Source: Anodontia alba
Lineage: Eukaryota > Mollusca > Bivalvia > Lucinida > Lucinidae
Assembly: GCA_964016985.1 (NCBI GenBank)
Contig: OZ024824.1
Coordinates: forward strand, 123,252,839 to 123,316,838
Length of the DNA stretch: 64,000 bases
Direction: 5' to 3'
In this document: positions 46,431 to 57,607 of the stretch, piece after piece
Numbering within the stretch: the first letter of the stretch is position 1
Layout of the letters: each line of letters opens with the position of its first letter
The notes under the pieces: model-generated
What the model was told of the DNA's origin: nothing
The model's database searches: none
What the model saw: only the letters and a program-made list of their open reading frames with translations
Program-made: the position numbers and the translations under genes

Positions 46431-46928
46431 ATCGGGTTAAACTTTCAAAGTAAATCTCGGCTTCCGTAAACACCGATTTGTTATTTAAATAAGAATGGTA
46501 ACCAATATCTTTATGGGATAAAACTGGGAATGCTGTTTAATACAAGAATTTGTTACAACACTGATTGATGGCAAGATAAATATATAGGTATAACATATCT
46601 AATGCAACCTATGTAAAATAATAATTGTGAAGCCCGCCCATGCCTCCACCCCATCCCCTATAGTCTGCAGTTTTCAACGTAAACACTGATAAAGTATCAT
46701 ATTTACTGTTATATTTACCCTAAATATTCAGACACCTTACCTCGTTACCACACGTCTTTGAACTTGAACAATAAACCTGTGAAAGTTGTCCATGGAAACA
46801 AAGAACATATTAAATAACGAAAAATTGAATCTTGGTTACATTGAGACTCTTCATAAGATAACATTTTAGTTTGCAAGGTTAGGCCCCATAGTACCACCTT
46901 AATTGGAACTTGAAACCAGATTTTGTCA

Positions 46929-47211
46929 CATTACGAAAACATGCCTATTCAAATATACTGAAAATTTTACCACCAAAAAACTGAAGAAAAAAAATCAGAT
47001 AAAAAATTCTAATATTCTTCATATTTCTGCTCAAAACATAGATTGTGGGGAGGCGTTAGAACCGCCTCGGCGAGGCGGTTCTAACGCGTCCCCACAATCT
47101 ATGTTTTTGAGCAGAAATAAGAAAAATAATGTACACCCCTGTAAACCCAGTTTTACTATATAAAAGTGTGGTTTAAGGGGATCAAAATTATAAACGCATG
47201 TTTTCGTGATG
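46929..47211 (+). mobile_element. Family A element with symmetric arm substitutions
   Basis: The core arms read GTGGGGAGGCGTTAG and CTAACGCGTCCCCAC instead of the family GTGGGTACTCGTTAG and CTAACGAGTACCCAC. Several positions changed in both arms in a complementary way, with only one unpaired difference left. Confidence 0.9.
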
Positions 47212-47470
47212 AAGAGACTAGAAAGGACTCAGTGGTCAGAAGGTAAATAAAAACTCAAACGGTACTACCCTTATTACTGCTAGCCCCACCATGTACTGTA
47301 AAGCACAATCGTAGGAATGGTTGTATAACAAGAAAAGACAAAACGTTATGGGACAGGATATACTTAGTAGATGTTCCGCCATTTTTACAAGGGAGCCAAC
47401 GTTTGTGACTTCCGGTTTGGTTGCCTGAACGCCAAGCTCCTTCTGGAAAGGAGTTTTCTCTAACAAAAAC

Positions 47471-47505
<35 letters not shown>

Positions 47506-47644
47506 CCCCCCCCCCCGCCCCCACATCCTCCCCCACACACACCCGAGAGCATTTGTTTTTCTTTTTAAATTCGACTCTTTTTCAGAAGGGAGTCAATACA
47601 GTTTCGACAGAGTTACCTCCCTTCTGGAAGTGTGTCCCTTCCCT

Positions 47645-47847
47645 TTAATCCTTAAAGTGCCAATCACAACTGCAGCAGACGACAATTATTGTTATTTTTT
47701 TTTATTTTTCAGAGAAAACATGTCCTGACATTACATGTGAATCATCTGCCTGGCAGATGATTCACATGAAATGTCAAGACTTGTTTTCTCTGAAAAAAAA
47801 AATGAATGTCATCTGCTACAAATTTTGCTTGGCGCTTTAAGGGTTAA
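47645..47847. mobile_element. Family B variant, well preserved
   Basis: TTAATCCTTAAAGTGCCAAT to GCTTGGCGCTTTAAGGGTTAA with a strong palindromic centre (TGTGAATCATCTGCCTGGCAG and complement). TTAA plus CCCTT/CCTTAAAG ends fit piggyBac-type termini. Confidence 0.8.
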
Positions 47848-48044
47848 ACAAAAGGAGATGAAGAATAAAGTATGGTCCAATGATAAGTCCACTGATATAC
47901 AGGTAAGTCTGACATTTTGTAATGTAGTAATTAGATGCATAGGTAGGTGAAAAAATGAAGATGAAGGCGAAATTTATGGAAATTATTCCTAGTTGATTTA
48001 TCAAAAATTTTCATTTCCTTATCAACTGGTTCTTCTGTCCGTTT

Positions 48045-48242
48045 TCTCCATTTCTCTGGGAACCTTCGCAAAATTTTCAGCGGACGCCAATTTGAAATAT
48101 TTTTCCCAGAAAATAAGACTTGACATTTCATGCAAATTGTCTCCTAATTTGTATGAAATGTCAAATCTTATTTTCTGGAAAAAAAATAAGAAAAATATTA
48201 TCAATTTGTCTGCAGAATTTGCCCATAACGCTGTAAGTGTTA
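48045..48242. mobile_element. Family B palindromic MITE
   Basis: CATTTCTCTGGGAACC to CGCTGTAAGTGTTAA with TTCAGCGGACGCC and a GACATTTCATGCAAATTGTC centre. Confidence 0.7.
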
Positions 48243-48854
48243 AAGAAGAATTCGAAAAAGCCTCTTCTAAAACGGGTTTTACTCTAAAAAAGGAAGGAAT
48301 TCGCATCTTTAGTTGCTGCATTATTTCTGTCACTGAGTCTGCCAGATACGTAATCAAATTTGACAAATTATGAAAAAAAAAAAAAAAAAAGAAAAAAAAG
48401 AAAATACACTGTAGTTCGTCTGTAACGAATTGTCTCTGACCACGAGCGGGATAGAATGTGCTGAAATCACTCATGCTTCTAATATGGCCACATGTTAAAT
48501 TAGCATAATTCTGGTTTCTGCCCGACCTTTGATGTAACCAACATGTTATGGTGACCATTTCACTTGAGCACAGATGTCACGTCAATTGATAGAACTAATT
48601 AAATACTTTATTATCGATAATATTAGAAGCTATCCCATGGAGACAAGTTATGCGGAATGATTCAGTTTTACTAGTTTGTTTTTCATTGTCGGTTCCTGAA
48701 CTGTGCAGGCAGAACGCCCTTATGCATGAAAAATTATTTTGTTTTCTTTAACCTGCTGCGAACGAAAATTAGCAACGACAAACTCAAATATATACTTCGG
48801 GCTTGCAATCTCAACTGAGCCGGGATACATACAGCATTTCCTACAAGATTAAAT

Positions 48855-49015
48855 ATGTGCCCAGCGAAGACTTAATTCAGCCTGCGCATCCACGCAGTTT
48901 AATCGGGGTCTTTGTAGGGCAGCTAAGGATCCAGAGCGTCTTCAGGTGGACAGCGAAGACTCTGATCACCCTGATCCGCGCGGGCTGATCTGTGTCTTCG
49001 CTGGACGCACATGTA
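48855..49015. repeat. Family D (sub-type 2)
   Basis: ATGTGCCCAGCGAAGACTTA, GCCTGCGCATCCACGCAG and GTCTTCGCTGGACGCACATG. Confidence 0.75.
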
Positions 49016-49036
49016 GTCTTGTTATAAATGCTGTGT

Positions 49037-49319
49037 CATCACGAAAACATGCCTCTACAATTTTGACCCCCTTAAACCCCAGTTTTATATAGTAGAACTG
49101 GGGTTTACAGGGGTATACATTATTTTTCTTATTTCTGCTCAACAACATAGATTGTGGATACTCGTTAGAACCGCCTCGCCGAGGCGGTTCTAACGAGTAC
49201 CCACAATCTATATTTTGATCAGAAATATGTAAAATACAGAAATTTTTTATCTGAATTTTTTTTTTTCATTTTTGGTGGTAAAATTTTCAGTATATTCGAA
49301 TAGGCGTGTTTTCGTAATG
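49037..49319 (-). mobile_element. Family A palindromic element
   Basis: CATCACGAAAACATGCC to GGCGTGTTTTCGTAATG, core near 49146-49215 with tip CCTCGCCGAGG. It lies directly after a family D copy. Confidence 0.9.
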
Positions 49320-49480
49320 CCTGGCTAATCCAAACCGTTTCGTGATGTGTTCGATATGAACTGTCACGTAATACTCAAATAGAAATGGACGAAATAACAC
49401 AAAGCTGCAACAGTGTCATTTCAATGTCTCTTCACGGTCACTGTGTTGCTTAGACGTCAGAATAACGTTCAGTATTGTGT

Positions 49481-49905
49481 TTTATTATATAGCTATAAAT
49501 ATTAAATGATTGAAATGTGCGATAAAAGCCGAAGAGCTAGCAAGCTGATATCACACGATATCGGCACACTTACTCGATATTGCACACCTACTCGGATGCC
49601 TTCTCATATTATCGTTACATTACGTTGCTTTTTATGACGTCGTAATGCAGTGACGTCGCGCCAAACATTGCCACGCACATTCGGTAGAATTCACATTTTT
49701 GTTATTAAAACAACGTTTTAAACATTAGAAATATCGAGAAACGAAATAAATATTTATAGCTATATAATAAAAGGGTTATTACACTGATTTTGGTGAATAT
49801 TGTCCCTCGATGGGATATCTACGAACGCTCGCAAGCTCGCGTCCTTCGATATCCCAACTCGGGACAATATTCACCAATATCAGTGTAATAACCCTATATT
49901 ATCCG
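49481..49905. mobile_element. Two overlapping palindromic elements
   Basis: TTTTATTATATAGCTATAAA at 49480 is mirrored near 49752-49771. Overlapping its right end, GGGTTATTACACTGATTTTG (from 49773) is mirrored by ATATCAGTGTAATAACCC ending near 49893, enclosing a GATATC...GCTCGCAAGCTCGC...GATATC tip. Confidence 0.65.
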
Positions 49906-50392
49906 GGAGTAAGTAAACCTTTGGTTTAAAGGTTATTACTTGGGCTACTTTTGATGTAACAAAAATCACAAAAGTTTCACTTTTGCTTCAAACTGTTTTT
50001 TCCAGACTGTTATTTTGATAATTATTTTCTTCTTAAAATTGGTTCGAATAAAAAGGTTCTGATAATCAAAGTTTCACGGAAAGAATTTGTTCTCAATGAG
50101 GTTCTGAAGAATCTGCAAACCCATTGTAAAAGAAATATACATAAAAAGTGTATAAAAATACAAATGTGCCACAGAGCCTTTAAAGGTTTTAGATAATTGA
50201 TAACATATTTGTCCCTCTTGACCTGACTTAGCTACGTAACCTAGTCAGTAAACTACATCTACATGTACCTACCTATTTAGACACTATTTCTCCCGTCATT
50301 CGTTTACATCCAGTCTCTAGTAAAATTTTATAGCAAACTAGAGATAGCTGAATTTCATTTGATGCGCATCACACGAAACTGACCCTTGTGTA

Positions 50393-50585
50393 TTTGCGGA
50401 CATCGCAGGTCCAGATCAGCCTGCGCGAATGCGCAGGCTGATCAGGGCCTTCGCTATCCGCCTACAGAATCAGTGGATACTATAGTATATGTTGACGAAC
50501 AGAGGATGTCCTGATTAGATTGCACGGATGCGCACGCTCAACTTGACCTTCACATATCGCATATGGCATAAGGGCATTTTTCCAC
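50393..50585. repeat. Family D (sub-type 1) with strong hairpin
   Basis: CAGATCAGCCTGCGCGAATG is mirrored by CGCGAATGCGCAGGCTGATC; then CCGCCTACAGAATCAGTGG and the second half. Confidence 0.75.
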
Positions 50586-50849
50586 GTTGGGCATCGTTTG
50601 AAAACAGTCTTTTCAGATACAGAAATAAGGGTATATCAAAAGTAGATCAGTTATCAACCTTTAATGTTTAATTACCAAAATATTTCACAACCTTATTTTA
50701 CTCGGATTTATTGGCTTCACCTCTAATCAATATTATGATTCAGTTATGGAGAATTGCTACGCTTGCTAAATTTTCCGTTGCTTTTACAAGGAGACAATTT
50801 TTGTGACGCCCTGTTTGCTGACCTGCACAAGTAACTTTTGAAAAGGGAA

Positions 50850-51062
50850 GATTGATCATGAAAATGTTTCTACGGTCATTTCGCTGAATCAAGAAGGGTA
50901 TATGTAATTGTCAATTACAAGCGAAAGTATGTGCACAAATATTGGTTAATCGCTTAAAGGACTAAGCCTGCCCTGGTAAAGTGTGATAGGGCTAACTGAC
51001 CGACTCGACATGGCATTAATAGTGTAACACTATTGATTGGGCCGTAAAACGCCAACTTAAAA
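50850..51062 (+). mobile_element. SINE, 5'-truncated copy inside repeat G
   Basis: Starts at GATTGATCATGAAAATG in the body; the tRNA head is missing. It runs to GATTGGGCCGTAAAACGCC with a 15-bp local duplication (AGTGTAACACTATTG). Family G sequence lies on both sides. Confidence 0.75.
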
Positions 51063-51200
51063 AATATCTAAAAGGGATCTACTTAAAAGGAAAGAATTCG
51101 CTCCCCTCGGGAAAAGGGGTCTAATCTACATCAAAAATATTTGCGCCGAAAGGGAGCAAATTCTTTCCTGTTAAAGTATATCCCTTCTAGAAGTAAGCCT
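51063..51200. repeat. Family G repeat, right part after the SINE
   Basis: ACTTAAAAGGAAAGAATTCG and GGGAGCAAATTCTTTCCTGT. The left part (CCGTTGCTTTTACAAGGAGA) is at 50775-50849. Confidence 0.6.
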
Positions 51201-51229
51201 AAACATTTGAACCAGCGCACGACAAAACC

Positions 51230-51420
51230 TATAATGACTTGTGCGACCAGCGAAGACTCAGATCAGCCTGCGCTTCCGCGCAGGCTGATCAGTGTCTTCG
51301 CTGATCGCGTATGCCTGCTACAGCCTTCAGGCTATCCAAAGAGCGATAAACAAGAACTCTTGCCATAGTGGGTTGATGTACAGGCTGATCCGAGTCACTG
51401 CTAGTTATACAGGTCTTATT
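51230..51420. repeat. Family D (sub-type 2)
   Basis: CAGCGAAGACTCAGATCAGC and CGCAGGCTGATCAGTGTCTT form a near-perfect hairpin (about 51248-51300). Confidence 0.75.
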
Positions 51421-51469
51421 GTAGGTTTTGTCGTGTGCTGGCTCATTTTTAAATGGGTTGCCTCATTAT

Positions 51470-51748
51470 CATTACGAAAACATGTCTATATAATTTTGAC
51501 CCCCTTAAACCCCACTTTTATATAGTAAAACTGGGGTTTACAGGGGTATACATTATTTTTCTTATTTCTGCTCAAAACCATAGCTTGTAGGTACTCCTTA
51601 GAACCGCCTCGGCGAGGCGGTTCTAACGAGTACCCACAATCTATGTTTTGAGCAGAAATATGAAAAATATCAGAAGTTTTTATCGGAAAATTTTCAGTTT
51701 TTGGTGATGAAATTTTCAATATATTTGGATAGGCGTGTTTTCGTAATG
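51470..51748 (-). mobile_element. Family A element 3' of the cysteine-rich gene
   Basis: CATTACGAAAACATGTC to GGCGTGTTTTCGTAATG, core tip CCTCGGCGAGG. It begins about 150 bases beyond the stop codon of the terminal exon (reading the minus strand) and could be within or just past the 3' UTR. Confidence 0.9.
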
Positions 51749-51898
51749 TAAAATGTCTTTTTTTCCTTTAAACGACAATATTTTATTGTCTGGAAGTAAA
51801 GAAGAATAAAGTACGCTTGGTCTGTCTGATATATCTATTTGTTAAATGTTTTAAGGCGGAGCTTCATTTATTTGTAAACTGCATTAAGATTCTTATTT

Positions 51899-52011
51899 TT
51901 AAAGAGATGAGCGGTTGCAGATACATGCTCCGTTGATACACTGCACTGTATCAAAGGGTGGGCAGCCACTCCCAGGGTCATGGGGACAGTCCTTTGCTGC
52001 TGTGCATTTCA
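51899..52011 (-). CDS. Cysteine-rich gene, terminal exon (six-Cys module and stop)
   Basis: On the minus strand a long T-rich tract ends TATTTTTCAG (acceptor AG at 52012-52013) and opens a frame in phase 1. It runs 36 codons after the split codon to TAA at 51899-51901. Cysteines are spaced C-x5-C-x7-C-x7-C-x4-C-x-C and end in CINGACIC, nearly the same frame of spacing as the exon at 54638-54739. Possible AATAAA polyadenylation signals on the minus strand lie near 51866 and 51781. The product is probably secreted or extracellular given the paired cysteines; this is inference. The intron to the upstream exon is about 2.6 kb and holds repeats D, E, B-like and a 21-bp minisatellite. Confidence 0.6.
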
Positions 52012-52079
52012 CTGAAAAATAGAACAGAATAGAATAAAATAGAATAGAATAAAAGAAAACGCTGACGATGATTTAATTT

Positions 52080-52235
52080 ATCCTTAAAACGCCAATCAAC
52101 AACAACAGACGACACTCCAAAATAAATCTTTCTTTTTTTCTTTTCTTTCTTAAACATAGGGGTTGGCATTTAATGTGAATCGCCAAGTGGTCAGACGATT
52201 CACATGGATTTTCAAGCCTTATTTTTCTAAACAAC
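52080..52235. mobile_element. Family B variant fragment in the intron of the cysteine-rich gene
   Basis: TCCTTAAAACGCCAATCAAC, ACAGACGACACT, and a GTGAATCGCCAAGTGGTCAG / GATTCACATG centre; the right end is missing. It lies about 70 bases 5' of the terminal exon's acceptor. Confidence 0.55.
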
Positions 52236-52239
52236 TGAA

Positions 52240-52670
52240 ACTATAACAAGTCGATGGCGCGCCATCACATATCCCCGCGTCAGCGCCATCGCATATCTCC
52301 GAGCACATCAAAATTCCAAATGCGTTACTCCAATCCTCATTTATAGGGCTATTACCTGTGACAGTTTCAAGGTTCTAGCTCAAAAAGCCTAGGAGAAGTT
52401 GTGTGACAATAAAAAAAGACCTAAAATCCTACTTTTTGACCTCTGGTGACTCCTAGACATGCCCCGGAGCATAATTTTCGGGGCCACACCGCCTGGCCCT
52501 GCCCCTAGAAATTACATCAAAATTCCGAATGCGTTCCTCTAGTCCTCATCCATAGAGCTTTCGCCTGTGAAAGGTTCGAAATTCTAGCTTAAATGGTCTA
52601 GGAGCAATAGTGTGACATTACAGACGGACGGACGGACTTTCGAAAAGCCCGGGGATAAAAAGGAAATAGA
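52240..52670 (+). repeat. Short tandem dimer with GACGGACGGACGG end
   Basis: Two units of about 215 bp share ATCAAAATTCCxAATGCGTT, CCTCATxxATAG and TTCTAGCTxAAA-CTAGGAG words, closing with CAGACGGACGGACGGAC. It lies in the intron of the cysteine-rich gene. Confidence 0.6.
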
Positions 52671-52984
52671 AAGTCGTCTACTATCATTTTAATTTACGCT
52701 TATGTTGATCCTTATCTGCATAGTAACGGAATTATTAGATGACCAAAAATTGCTAGTTTCTTCAGAAAATAAAGTTTGATAAAGAAATTATTAGCACGAT
52801 CTGTCCATCTCTTTCCTCAGGGTCAAATAACATTATTTCGAACTGACATCCAGCAGTATAAATTATGGTTAATCCATTTTTGTTGAGTGGACTCTTCTAC
52901 CTTAACTCTTTGTTTCAGTCCATTTCTAAAAGGGGTTTTAGTGTTTTATTATTACCATGTTTTATACAAAATCCTATATTTAAT

Positions 52985-53090
52985 TCAAACACTGTAGGCC
53001 GTGATCGGACGCCGCGTTCTGTGGCGTCTGATCAGGTTCTACATTGTTTGTCAATGTCCTTTTTATGGGACGCATGGCACAAATGGGTTA
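52985..53090. repeat. Family E in the cysteine-rich gene intron
   Basis: GATCGGACGCCGCGTTCTGT and GGCGTCTGATCAGGTTCTAC arms; ACATTGTTTGTC outer word. Confidence 0.7.
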
Positions 53091-53149
53091 CAGTTTGAAA
53101 TAGAAAGTCATAATCTTTACCTTGCTGCAGACGATTTTTATAGAATGTT

Positions 53150-53310
53150 TGCACCTGTATACGAGAAAGGACAAATGCACAAACATGCATTCGCAGACAC
53201 ACGGTCTGATAAGGGTATTCTATCCGATAATGTTCACTGATCTTGTATGCGGACAGCAAAGGACCTGATCAGGTCGCGCGATGTGCAGGCTGGTCTGGGT
53301 CTACGATCTC
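53150..53310. repeat. Family D, degraded, in the cysteine-rich gene intron
   Basis: ACACGGTCTGATAAGGGT, GGACCTGATCAGGTCGCG and GCAGGCTGGTCTGGGTC. Confidence 0.55.
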
Positions 53311-53769
53311 TCCGTAAGCCTTAAACTCCATTTTCTCATGATATGACTTAAATACAACTATAGACATTCTTAAATTCAAATACATATTTACAAACAAAAA
53401 TAAATGAAAGACAGAAAATGTACATGTGTTGTATAAGAAAGCTTAAAAAAAAAAAAAGAAAACAATTTTGAAAATTGTAATTAAAAAAGTAACTAATGAA
53501 AGTCCAAGGACACAGAAAACAACCAATTTTCAGATGATTTTTAATGAAAATAATCTAGACCCGAAGGATTGGTGGAACACGCACATACATTTCATCAAGC
53601 CAACGGTGACACTTTAGCTTGGGAATCAAGGAAACATTAACCCATTAATGCCTTGTGGACTCGTGAACCTCTCACTTTGGACTGGTATATTTCCAATTTA
53701 AGGGCTGTCTGTTTTTTTTTTTTTTTTGTTTTGTTTTGTTTTTCTTGGTTTTAGTATGGTCATATATCA

Positions 53770-53890
53770 GAAATTCCTGTACTTAATGCAAATAGTGTAT
53801 ACCCAGATCAGACGCCGCTGAACGGGGTCTGATCAGGGTCTACACTTTTTGCCGAATGTCCATTTTATGGGACGCTAGGTATAAATGGTT
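53770..53890. repeat. Family E in the cysteine-rich gene intron, second copy
   Basis: CCCAGATCAGACGCCGCTGA and GGGTCTGATCAGGGTCTACA arms. Confidence 0.7.
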
Positions 53891-53964
53891 TTATCTAATT
53901 ATAGGGTTAAATGAAAAGTTTCATTCTAAAGAGATACTAGAAGAAAGAAATGCATGACTACAGC

Positions 53965-54060
53965 GAGAAATGTCAAGCCTTATTTTCTCTGAAAAATAAC
54001 ACAATCAATTTTATATTGTCGTCCGAAACAAATTTGCATCGCCATTTGAGCTAAATTCTC
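53965..54060. mobile_element. Family B variant, right-half relic
   Basis: AAATGTCAAGCCTTATTTTC, GTCGTCCGAAACAAATTTGC are the right-half words of the variant sub-family. Confidence 0.45.
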
Positions 54061-54088
54061 TCACTAATACAAGGAAACTTGTAAGTCT

Positions 54089-54199
54089 AGACTGCATAAA
54101 GAACACCCAGACTACATAAAGAACCGCCCAGACTACATAAAGAACCGCCCAGACTACATAAAGAACCGCCCAGACTACATAAAGAACCGCCCAGACTAC
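54089..54199 (+). repeat. 21-bp minisatellite
   Basis: About five copies of AGACTACATAAAGAACCGCCC in tandem; the first copy differs at several positions. It lies in the intron of the cysteine-rich gene. Confidence 0.9.
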
Positions 54200-54637
54200 T
54201 ACACGTATCATCGTTTGTATGTGAAAAGTTTCGTTTCTCCATAAATTGTAGCTAATATCCCTATTCCATAACAGGAAAAAAATACACACACACACACAAT
54301 TAAATAAATAAAACAGCAACAAAGCAACAAAAATAAATGACATATTTGAGCTTTCAAGCCTTTCATCTATGTAAACCTAACTTCCCCTACCTGCTTTCAG
54401 ACTTTTTGTAGCCCTATAGTATAGAACTTATCGACGAATAATTATTATTGTTCGTCTGCCATTATTGACAATGACCAATCCTAATCAAATGCGTGAAGTG
54501 TTATTGTTTGTGTGTTCTAAGATGGCCGATGAGACCAATCTTAGACATACTAATTGATTACTCAGCTGATGAGCTGCAAATACCCGTATGAGCCGGGGGT
54601 ACAGACTAAAATGTGTTTAATATATATTTATACATAC

Positions 54638-54739
54638 CCGTTTGGCACTGACAAACACTGTTGACACAAGCCTCGTGATAACCGTCATCACATATCTTTC
54701 CACATTCCGCCTTGGACCGGCACGACTGCCCCAAAACCA
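54638..54739 (-). CDS. Cysteine-rich gene, internal exon (six-Cys module)
   Basis: The minus strand shows a pyrimidine-rich acceptor ending TTTTCAG, a 102-base open exon, and a GTATGT donor. The exon is phase 1 on both sides. The reading frame has cysteines spaced C-x5-C-x3-C-x7-C-x4-C-x-C (starting QSCRSKAEC). Because it is phase 1-1 and 34 codons long it could be duplicated or skipped without frameshift. Spliced to the exon at 51899-52011 it joins in frame, the split codon being GTG (Val). The spacing resembles small disulfide-rich extracellular modules (EB- or EGF-like), but I cannot assign a family. Exons further 5', including any signal peptide exon, are not recognised here. Confidence 0.6.
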
Positions 54740-54744
54740 CTGAA

Positions 54745-55489
54745 AATAAAATACCGCGTTTGTGCTAAGTCTTTGGACAGACAGCTCTTGGCAAACAGTG
54801 TAGACCACATCGGACAGACAGCTTCCGCCCAAACATTGCTGTAAGATTATCTAACAGGAGAAACAATAAAGCCTCACGAAACAAAATAATTGACAACTTT
54901 TTGATTCACTTCTTCGTGTGCCGTATGGCTAATTATACTTTGCGGAACAGGACGGAACGGAACGGAACACTTCAGGGGCACACAATGGGGAATAATTATA
55001 TTTAACGGAACGGAACAAGAATATCCAGAACTGCTTTCAGCTTCCAGCAAGTTAGAAAAATGAACCCAGGCAGCATGCAGATATACTGAAGACTCTATAT
55101 GAAGACTGCTTTGCATTATAGGAATAAATGGTAGGGAACAAGAAAGAAGAATATGCAAAACGCCTTACATTATTCGTTCTTGTCCAATGTTTTAAAGAAT
55201 ATTTAATTGTTGTATAAGGCTTATTATCGATAAAAATTAGCTTCTGGAACATTTACCTGTCTTTAAAATGTTTTTTTTTTTTTTTAAAATGTTTGTGTTT
55301 TGCCATTGCTAAGCTTTGTTCCGTTCCGTTCCGCAAAGTATAATTAGCCATAAAAACAACGGAAAGGTAATGAGAACTGCTGGATCTGAACAGTTTGCAA
55401 CCGTATGGTATAAATAAGGGAGACTGGCTGTCCTCAGTGTGTTGTGCCAAGCAGTTAGCTCGCTAATGGCATGCACTAACAAAATATTT
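54745..55489. other. Upstream interval of the cysteine-rich exon, with a GGAACGGAAC hairpin
   Basis: TTATACTTTGCGGAACAGGA (about 54932) and GCAAAGTATAATTAGCCATA (about 55333) are ends of an inverted repeat about 420 bp long, CGGAACGGAAC at one end and TTCCGTTCCGTTCCG at the other. It is probably another MITE. No further cysteine-rich exon was found. Confidence 0.5.
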
Positions 55490-55760
55490 ACAAGGGGAAT
55501 GGATGCACTATCAAGGGAGACAACTCTGTATAAATTGTTTTGCCTCCATTCTGTAAAGTGGTCTACGAGCCCGTACATACTTTAAAAAGAAGGACTTTGT
55601 TCCACATGAGAGCAAATTCTTTCCGTTTAGAGCAGACCCTTTTGGTGGGGACGTGCCGGAGGCCGCAATATATGCAAGAAAGGGAACAGAAAGTCACAAA
55701 AGCTGCATCGCTTATAAAGACGGCGGAAAAGACACCAAGTATATCCAAGCCCCTTAAAAA
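55490..55760. repeat. Family G repeat, degraded
   Basis: TCAAGGGAGACAACTCTG, GAGAGCAAATTCTTTCCG and CCAAGTATATCCAAGCCCC. Confidence 0.5.
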
Positions 55761-55915
55761 ATCAGAATACATGTATTTTTTATGTTGTCTTTTTTATATT
55801 ATACCGTAGAAGTATTGCAGTCGCGTCTCCTTTACGTAGATACGTTGTTACTTCGTGTGGTCAAAGGATTAGTTTATATGTTATTACTCTGAAGCAGGCC
55901 GACTGTGATCGACAG

Positions 55916-56199
55916 CATCACGAAAATACGCCTATATAATTTTGACCCCCCTAAACCTCACTTTTATATAGTAAAACTGGACTTTACAGGGGTATACATA
56001 ATTGTTCTTATTTCTGCTCAAAATATAGATTGTGGGTACTCGTTAGAACCGCCTCGACGAGGCGGTTCTAACGAGTAACCACAATCTATATTTTGAACAG
56101 AAATATGAAAAATATCAGATTTTTTTTTTTTATCTGAAAATTTTCCTTTTTTTGGTTGTAAAATTCTTAATATATTTGAATAGGCGTGTTTTCGTAATG
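55916..56199 (-). mobile_element. Family A palindromic element
   Basis: CATCACGAAAATACGCC to GGCGTGTTTTCGTAATG with core tip CCTCGACGAGG. A family B-type relic follows at 56260. Confidence 0.9.
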
Positions 56200-56259
56200 A
56201 GCGCTTAACATACTTGGTTTCTAGGATTATTGATGATTATATCTCAGTTGATACAATAT

Positions 56260-56415
56260 TAACCCTTAAAGCGCTAAGCAAAATTGTAGCAAACAACATT
56301 CTATTAGTTTTCATTATTATTTTTTTTTTCAGAGAAAATACAACTTTGCATGTCATGTGAATGGTCTGCTAAATGATTCGCATAAAATGTCAATCAGTAT
56401 TTTCTCGGAATAATA
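56260..56415. mobile_element. Family B variant relic beside an AATAAT microsatellite
   Basis: TTAACCCTTAAAGCGCTAAG start, TCATGTGAATGGTCTGC centre and ATTTTCTCGGAATAAT; the right end has been replaced by (AATAAT)n. Confidence 0.6.
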
Positions 56416-56458
56416 ATAATAATAATAATCATAATAATAATAATATTAATAATAATAA

Positions 56459-56494
<36 letters not shown>

Positions 56495-56530
56495 AATAAT
56501 AAGTGTAATAATGATAATAATAATAAAAAC
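56408..56530 (+). repeat. (AATAAT)n/(AATA)n microsatellite
   Basis: AAT and AAAT repeats extending the decayed right end of a family B variant. Confidence 0.95.
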
Positions 56531-56589
56531 AAGAAGCATCTTCAAAAAAGATCAACGACGAAAAAAAGTAGACATTTTTGACATTTTTT

Positions 56590-57145
56590 CCAATATCAAA
56601 ATAGATGTTCTTTAAACGAAGTCCACTCTACCTCCGAAACTTTGACATTTTTCATGTCAGTCATACCCCACTCTGTTCAACGCTGGATACGGGGTTGATA
56701 TCTAAATTCACCACCGTACTTCGCACGATAGCTTCTTTTCGTCATTTAGACATACCGCAATATAAATCTACGGAATGACTCTGTCGCAATCCTTAAATTC
56801 CTAGGACGCCTGATTACACCCTTTCTTTTGGGGTCCATGTCTGTTCATCTGAACATTCTGACCTGCCAGTGGTTCAACGTTATATAATTGCTATATGGCT
56901 TGGATATGTCGACCACACATTTCTCAGCTGGTGTCAAAAAAAAAGGCCTTTTCACTTTGCACATTTGTTGCAAGTTTCAAACTTTTCCTGTTGACGGAAT
57001 TAGGGTCCTAAAGATGGTAAATTTAAAACAAACAAAATTCCATTTTATCTTCTGACGTTGAGAACGTTTACTAAAAGTCTATCGTAATTTTGTCCCATTT
57101 GATTTTCCACTCGGTCCCGGCAAATAGGCATATGTTTTATCATCC
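56590..57145. other. No feature recognised
   Basis: Unique-looking sequence without a coherent frame or repeat match in this window. Confidence 0.35.
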
Positions 57146-57146
57146 T

Positions 57147-57310
57147 TTCTAACACCCCTGCTCATGTTGTTCCTTATTTGTCTTTACATTTCTAGTCGTG
57201 CTTTATCTAAGGCATTTGAGCATAGGAATTTCGTCGCGCGCTATCAACGGGAAACCAATCATATTACTGTTGCGAAAGTTGCGTGCCTGGTAACTAGTTT
57301 AAACATATTT
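57147..57310 (+). repeat. Solo opening segment of the 59.8-62.3 kb unit
   Basis: TTCTAACACCCCTGCTCATG, CGTGCTTTATCTAAGGCATT and CTATCAACGGGAAACCAATC match the unit start; the rest of the unit is absent. Confidence 0.7.
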
Positions 57311-57607
57311 TATTCAGAATTTCAGTTTGTGTACAGATATAACAATGAAGACAATACAAACATTTAGGATCAGAACGGAAGCTTAAAGCTTATTCAGTTC
57401 TTCTCCTAGAACATGGTAATAAAGCTGTAATAGTTCTATGGCAAGTTGATTTATCGATGACATTCTTATTAACAAAGGACAATTGACTGTAAGTTTCAAT
57501 ACAGGAATATACAAAAGAAAAAAGTACTAACAGAAGGAAAGGGAGAAAAACAGGAATAAAACGTCAATGAAGAGTACAACCAGCAATTAAACATTTTGTT
57601 GCTGTTA

